Assembly (NCBI GenBank): GCA_023396215.1
Contig: JAEWWW010000069.1
Location: forward strand, 1-17,887
Direction of reading: 5' to 3'
DNA length: 17,887 nucleotides
Source: Bacillota bacterium
GTDB lineage: Bacteria > Bacillota > Clostridia > Oscillospirales > Ruminococcaceae
The notes below the pieces were generated by a model. That model worked only from the letters and a program-made list of their open reading frames with translations. It had not been told where the DNA came from and did no database searches. Positions 15,386 through 17,887 of the stretch are shown in pieces; the first letter of the stretch is position 1, and each line of letters begins with the position of its first letter. Made by a program: the position numbers and the translations under genes.

Positions 15386-15429
15386 AAAAAAGCCCCACTC
15401 ATTCGCAAAATGGGTGGGGTCTTTTTTTC
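15386..15429. terminator. Bidirectional intrinsic terminator
   Basis: CCCCACTCATT (15393-15403) and AATGGGTGGGG (15409-15419) make an 11-bp stem with one T-G pair and a 5-nt loop. It is followed by TCTTTTTTTC on the plus strand and CTTTTTTC on the minus strand. It isolates the surface-protein/sortase unit from the AT-rich region to the right. Confidence 0.88.
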
Positions 15430-15516
15430 GGCATTGAATATATAATTGCATGGCTGAACGGTGTGTCGTATTATCACGGAATAATTGAAAAGTGGCATAA
15501 GATGGAATAACGAGTA

Positions 15517-15545
15517 TTGCTTTATACGATGAAAAGACTTATAAT
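15517..15545 (+). promoter_or_regulatory. Putative sigma-A promoter for the structured leader and repeat-protein gene
   Basis: TTGCTT (15517-15522), a 17-bp spacer and a perfect TATAAT (15540-15545). Transcription would start near 15552, giving a ~300-nt leader before the coding region at 15855. The -35 box is only half matched. Confidence 0.6.
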
Positions 15546-15733
15546 AGTTACGAGAATAAAAAATGCGGGCAGTCAGTCAGAAGTTGCGACCTCCTGACCG
15601 ACCTATGCAGAATGACTTGGGCATTCTACACAACAGCGTTAGCTGTACCAGCAATTCTATTATACTCTGCTATGGCATTTTAGGCAATAGTAATGAGTAT
15701 GATGGCTGTGTTTGCATGATTACAAAATCACGC

Positions 15734-15766
15734 AGTGTGCAGATGTCAATCTGCCACTACTTTTTT
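15734..15766 (+). terminator. Terminator-like stem inside the leader
   Basis: AGTG-t-GCAGAT (15734-15744) pairs with ATCTGC-CACT (15749-15758), a 10-bp stem with one bulged T and a GTCA loop. AC and then six T (15761-15766) follow. Its 5' edge touches the preceding stem. It would end a ~215-nt RNA or attenuate the gene at 15855. Confidence 0.55.
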
Positions 15767-15830
15767 ATTCTCATGGACAAAGCTCGCGCGGTGGGCATTG
15801 CACCGTTCGGGTGGAGTTCATTGAGAATAA
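15765..15830 (+). repeat. Long palindromic stem-loop just before the repeat-protein gene
   Basis: TTATTCTCA (15765-15773) and TGAGAATAA (15822-15830) are perfect inverted copies. The stem continues as TGGAC with GTTCA (one bulged T), and CGGTG/CACCG forms an inner hairpin. It ends 24 bp before the ATG. It could be an mRNA structure or a small palindromic mobile element. Confidence 0.55.
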
Positions 15831-15854
15831 CATATATATTTTAAGAGGTGACAT

Positions 15855-16700
15855 ATGAAAAAAAGAAAAACTGTATTTATTGCATTGGGTTCAGTAGCTT
15901 TGATATTCGCCCTGCTTGTTGGTAGTTACGTTATAAGGCAAAATCAATATCGGGAAATGATGGCTGTATCAGCAATGGATAATAACAATAATATCGTTGA
16001 GACAGATGCCCTTTTATCTGTTGAATATGATGCTATGTCAGACAATCCGATAAAAGAATTTTCAGATGTAGGGCAAGGTGATGACTTGGGTCAGTACGGA
16101 GAACTGGCATCTAAGTTATCTCAAGAATATGAAGATGCAATGGAAAATTCAAACTTAGAACAGTATGAAATAGAGCTGATACGTTCAATGGTTGAGAAAG
16201 AGAACAAAACATTTGAACAGGCACTGCAAGCCGTCAGACCCGGCTCTAAAGTCATTCAAGAGCAACCGGACACCCAAACAGCAAACAACAATCAAAAACC
16301 CCAGCCAACAACACCAACGCAACCATCTAGAAACACCTCAAATTCAGCAACTGTAAATAATCCAGATAACAGGTCAGACCAACAGAAAAAAGCAGATGAG
16401 GATGCAGGAAATGCCTTCGGCGGAGGAGTTGGTGGAAAAAGTCAAGATGTATCACACGAACCTGATTTCGGACTTCCAGATAATAGAACAGAACAACAGA
16501 AACAAAGTGATGCAAACGACCCATTCAATCCAGGTACAGGAACTGGACCTGGTGGGGATACATCACATGAACCTGATGCTTTCAGCAACTATAATAACTC
16601 CGAAGAAGAAAAGAAAATGGAAGAAGATTTTTTCAAGAAATGGAGTGGCGGATATGAGGGCGGACCTGGTGAAAGTGTTGACCACGAACCTGATTTATAA
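15855..16700 (+). CDS. Membrane-anchored protein with three C-terminal HEPD-ending repeats (unknown function)
   Basis: I do not recognise this 281-residue protein. It begins MKKRKTVFIALGSVALIF, a basic end plus one hydrophobic helix (about 6-27) with no lipobox cysteine, so probably a signal anchor with the rest outside. Residues 40-130 are acidic and helical (ELASKLSQEYEDAMENSN, YEIELIRSMVEKENKTFEQAL). Residues 135-165 are a Gln/Thr/Pro/Asn linker. Three repeats of about 37-39 residues follow (167-205, 206-242, 243-281), each with an acidic/Gln-Lys start (DNRSDQQKK, DNRTEQQKQ, NNSEEEKK), a Gly-rich middle and an end (S/D)HEPD, at 201-204, 238-241 and 277-280. GAGGTGA precedes the ATG. Base composition is lower in GC than the flagellar genes. 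Confidence 0.85.
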   Translation: MKKRKTVFIALGSVALIFALLVGSYVIRQNQYREMMAVSAMDNNNNIVETDALLSVEYDAMSDNPIKEFSDVGQGDDLGQYGELASKLSQEYEDAMENSNLEQYEIELIRSMVEKENKTFEQALQAVRPGSKVIQEQPDTQTANNNQKPQPTTPTQPSRNTSNSATVNNPDNRSDQQKKADEDAGNAFGGGVGGKSQDVSHEPDFGLPDNRTEQQKQSDANDPFNPGTGTGPGGDTSHEPDAFSNYNNSEEEKKMEEDFFKKWSGGYEGGPGESVDHEPDL

Positions 16701-16721
16701 ACTCTAATCAAACTAATCAAG

Positions 16722-16757
16722 GAGCCATATCAAGCATAAAATTTGATATGGCTCTTT
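16722..16757 (+). terminator. Terminator after the HEPD-repeat gene
   Basis: GAGCCATATCAA (16722-16733) and TTGATATGGCTC (16743-16754) form a perfect 12-bp stem with a 9-nt loop, followed by a short TTT. It starts 21 nt after the stop codon. The T-tract is weak but the stem is strong. Confidence 0.75.
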
Positions 16758-16771
16758 CGCTATATATATGC

Positions 16772-17041
16772 AAAATCTCAACAAGTCTATATAATGAGGT
16801 AAAAATATCCCCCAAACCCGATAATATGAAATAACGGATATTTTCAAACAAGTCATAGATATGTTGTAAAAATCAAAGCATTATCAAATTGTCGCTAATA
16901 GTAAAAGAATAATGATGTTCTGATACTATTTCGCTATCCTTAACTAAATGCACTATCGAATACCATAATTTTACAATATTGGTTTTTGGTAATATGTGTA
17001 GTTTTAGCTTTTGATACAGTCACAAGACTTGTTGAGATTTT
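16772..17041. repeat. 270-bp AT-rich segment bounded by perfect 17-bp inverted repeats
   Basis: AAAATCTCAACAAGTCT (16772-16788) and AGACTTGTTGAGATTTT (17025-17041) are exact inverted copies. The enclosed DNA has no ORF I would support. A degenerate third copy, direct to the left one, occurs at about 16844-16854 (TCAAACAAGTC). The right copy overlaps a small palindrome, ACAAGACTTGT (17022-17032). Flanking bases show no obvious target-site duplication. It could be a miniature inverted-repeat element or a remnant of an insertion sequence. Confidence 0.55.
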
Positions 17042-17234
17042 TAGCACAACATTGTCTGTTGCTATATTCGATTTCATCTTATACTTTATATACATTTTGC
17101 ATACTAGTTGAGAAATTAAGAGAACATTAACTATTTAATTGCGGTTTTTTCACCCGTAAAACAGGGTATCATTTATTTTTTGAAAATCACTGAAATAAGG
17201 GGCAATTTTGAGGTTTTTCAAAAAAACATGAATA
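17042..17234. other. AT-rich intergenic stretch without a supported gene
   Basis: No ORF or RNA gene is supported. ATTTTGCATA at 17093-17102 is an inverted copy of TATGCAAAAT at 16767-16776. AATAAGGGG occurs twice (about 17194-17202 and 17231-17239) and may belong to the end of the insertion sequence whose transposase follows; the element's other end is off the window, so its borders cannot be set. Confidence 0.4.
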
Positions 17235-17270
17235 AGGGGTCACGGCATAAAAACCGTGACCCCTGTATTT
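17235..17270. terminator. Strong stem-loop between the AT-rich gap and the transposase gene
   Basis: AGGGGTCACGG (17235-17245) and CCGTGACCCCT (17254-17264) form a perfect 11-bp stem with an 8-nt loop. ATTTTTT follows on the plus strand; only TTATTC follows on the minus strand. It lies 15 bp beyond the transposase stop. It may terminate transcription and protect the transposase from read-through. Confidence 0.7.
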
Positions 17271-17279
17271 TTTCTTCTC

Positions 17280-17887
17280 TTATGCTGATACCCGATAAGT
17301 AAATCCTGCAAAGGATTTTGCTTTCAAGTTCCGTTCATCTTTTCGACCTAACCGAATTGGCTCGGTGTATCGTGCAATGTCCTGTATCAGTTTTGCACTA
17401 TCTGCATTTGGGTTTTTATAGAATTGCTTGCATAAATATATTGCCATTGTGAAATTGACTTTGTATTCATGAATGTTTGTATCTTTTTGCTCTATCACAA
17501 CAGCATTAGAAATGCGGTTGCAAAAGTTATACATAGTCAATGCTGAATAAATTTCCTGTTTTACAAACTCGTCTTTTTTACCGTGGAGATTGACAAGACC
17601 TATGCAATACTTCAATTCTCGGAATGAAGTTTCAATTCCCCATCTCATGTGGTACAGCTCTTTCATATCCTCTATGGTGAAACTTCGTGGCAAAGAGGTT
17701 GCCAGTGTTTCATATTCTCCTGTATCAAGCAAAAACCGCACTACTCTGAACTTCATAGGGTATGGGTTAATATGTCCGAAATCCCATCTTGCTCTTGATT
17801 GAGGTCTCCTCATTTTACCGTCTTTTTTAGGTATTTGCATGAGAATATGACCTTTTTGCTTATCCTCATTCGTCTGTGTAGTTGTAA
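17280..17887 (-). mobile_element. IS4-family transposase, C-terminal part (gene runs off the right edge)
   Basis: DDE transposases of the IS4 family cut and paste their insertion sequence. About 202 codons are visible, and the frame stays open to the window edge, so an ATG at 17840 is probably internal. The visible part has RARWDFGHINPYPMKFRVVRF, then DMKELYHMRWGIETSFRELK. This matches the IS4 signature Y-(2)-R-(3)-E-(6)-K and carries the catalytic Glu. The tail has KQEIYSALTMYNFCNRISNAVV and ends FAGFTYRVSA. I see no stop or frameshift in the visible part. The catalytic Asp residues are off the window, so activity cannot be judged. A strong stem-loop lies just after the stop codon. Confidence 0.9.

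Larger units (their letters stand above)
15552..15854 (+). ncRNA. Candidate structured leader RNA or small RNA (class not recognised)
   Basis: This ~300-nt stretch has no credible ORF but many local stems: 15572-15602 (GTCAGTCAG with CTGACCGAC, one mismatch), 15609-15627 (AGAATG/CATTCT) and 15633-15646 (ACAGC/GCTGT). Further stems are 15657-15705 (11-bp stem CTATTATACTC with GAGTATGATGG, with an inner CTAT-GC/GC-ATAG hairpin) and 15713-15734 (TGCATGATT with AATCACGCA). A terminator-like stem at 15734-15766 and a long stem at 15765-15830 follow. The layout suggests a cis-regulatory leader with attenuation, or a ~215-nt small RNA ending at 15766. I find no T-box, cobalamin or c-di-GMP signature. 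Function unknown. Confidence 0.45.

Noticed and set aside
15765..15830. T-box leader, suggested by CGGGTGGAG
   Set aside because: The full T-box motif (GGGTGGNACCGCG) and its terminator/antiterminator context are absent.
15563..15844. 93-codon plus-strand open frame before the HEPD gene
   Set aside because: No ribosome site and low-quality composition; the DNA is dominated by RNA-like stems.
1..17887. CRISPR array, tRNA or rRNA genes
   Set aside because: No regularly spaced identical repeats, and no cloverleaf or rRNA-like sequence was seen on either strand.

Overview
The window looks like the chromosome of a motile Gram-positive anaerobe of the Bacillota, class Clostridia (possibly Oscillospirales-like). 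I infer this from the flagellar gene order, strong AGGAGG-type ribosome sites, a class B sortase, cadherin-like surface repeats and a c-di-GMP riboswitch. I cannot name a genus.

Layout. (1) Positions 1-8616, minus strand, GC-rich: an almost uninterrupted flagellar cluster. In transcription order it is fliE, fliF, fliG, fliH, fliI, fliJ, fliK, flgD, a small flagellar-operon protein, and the start of flgE, which runs off the left edge. (2) Positions 8617-9226: a regulatory gap inside the cluster. It holds a consensus vegetative promoter, a cyclic-di-GMP-I (GEMM-I) riboswitch aptamer and a strong intrinsic terminator, all reading into fliE. The 3' end of the aptamer can pair with the 5' arm of the terminator, which predicts an OFF switch: high c-di-GMP stops transcription of basal body, motor switch, export ATPase and hook genes. 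(3) Positions 9227-10050: rod genes flgC and flgB, which lie upstream of that switch. (4) Positions 10087-15164: a class B sortase and a 1417-residue secreted protein with six cadherin-like beta-sandwich repeats. They overlap by 4 nt and read towards flgB, so the rod genes may be co-transcribed with them. (5) Positions 15165-15430: leader of the surface-protein gene and a bidirectional terminator.

From about 15430 to the right edge the DNA becomes AT-rich and changes character. It carries a plus-strand promoter, a roughly 300-nt leader with many hairpins and its own terminator-like stem, and a membrane-anchored protein with three C-terminal repeats that each end in His-Glu-Pro-Asp. Next come a terminator, a 270-bp segment bounded by perfect 17-bp inverted repeats, and the 3' part of an IS4-family transposase gene that runs off the right edge. 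This looks like an acquired or remodelled region beside the flagellar locus.

Working together: the left two thirds encodes the rod, MS ring, switch, export apparatus and hook. Its output is probably gated by the sessile-state messenger c-di-GMP after flgC. The sortase/surface-protein pair next to the cluster suggests a link between surface adhesion and motility, which is inference from position only.
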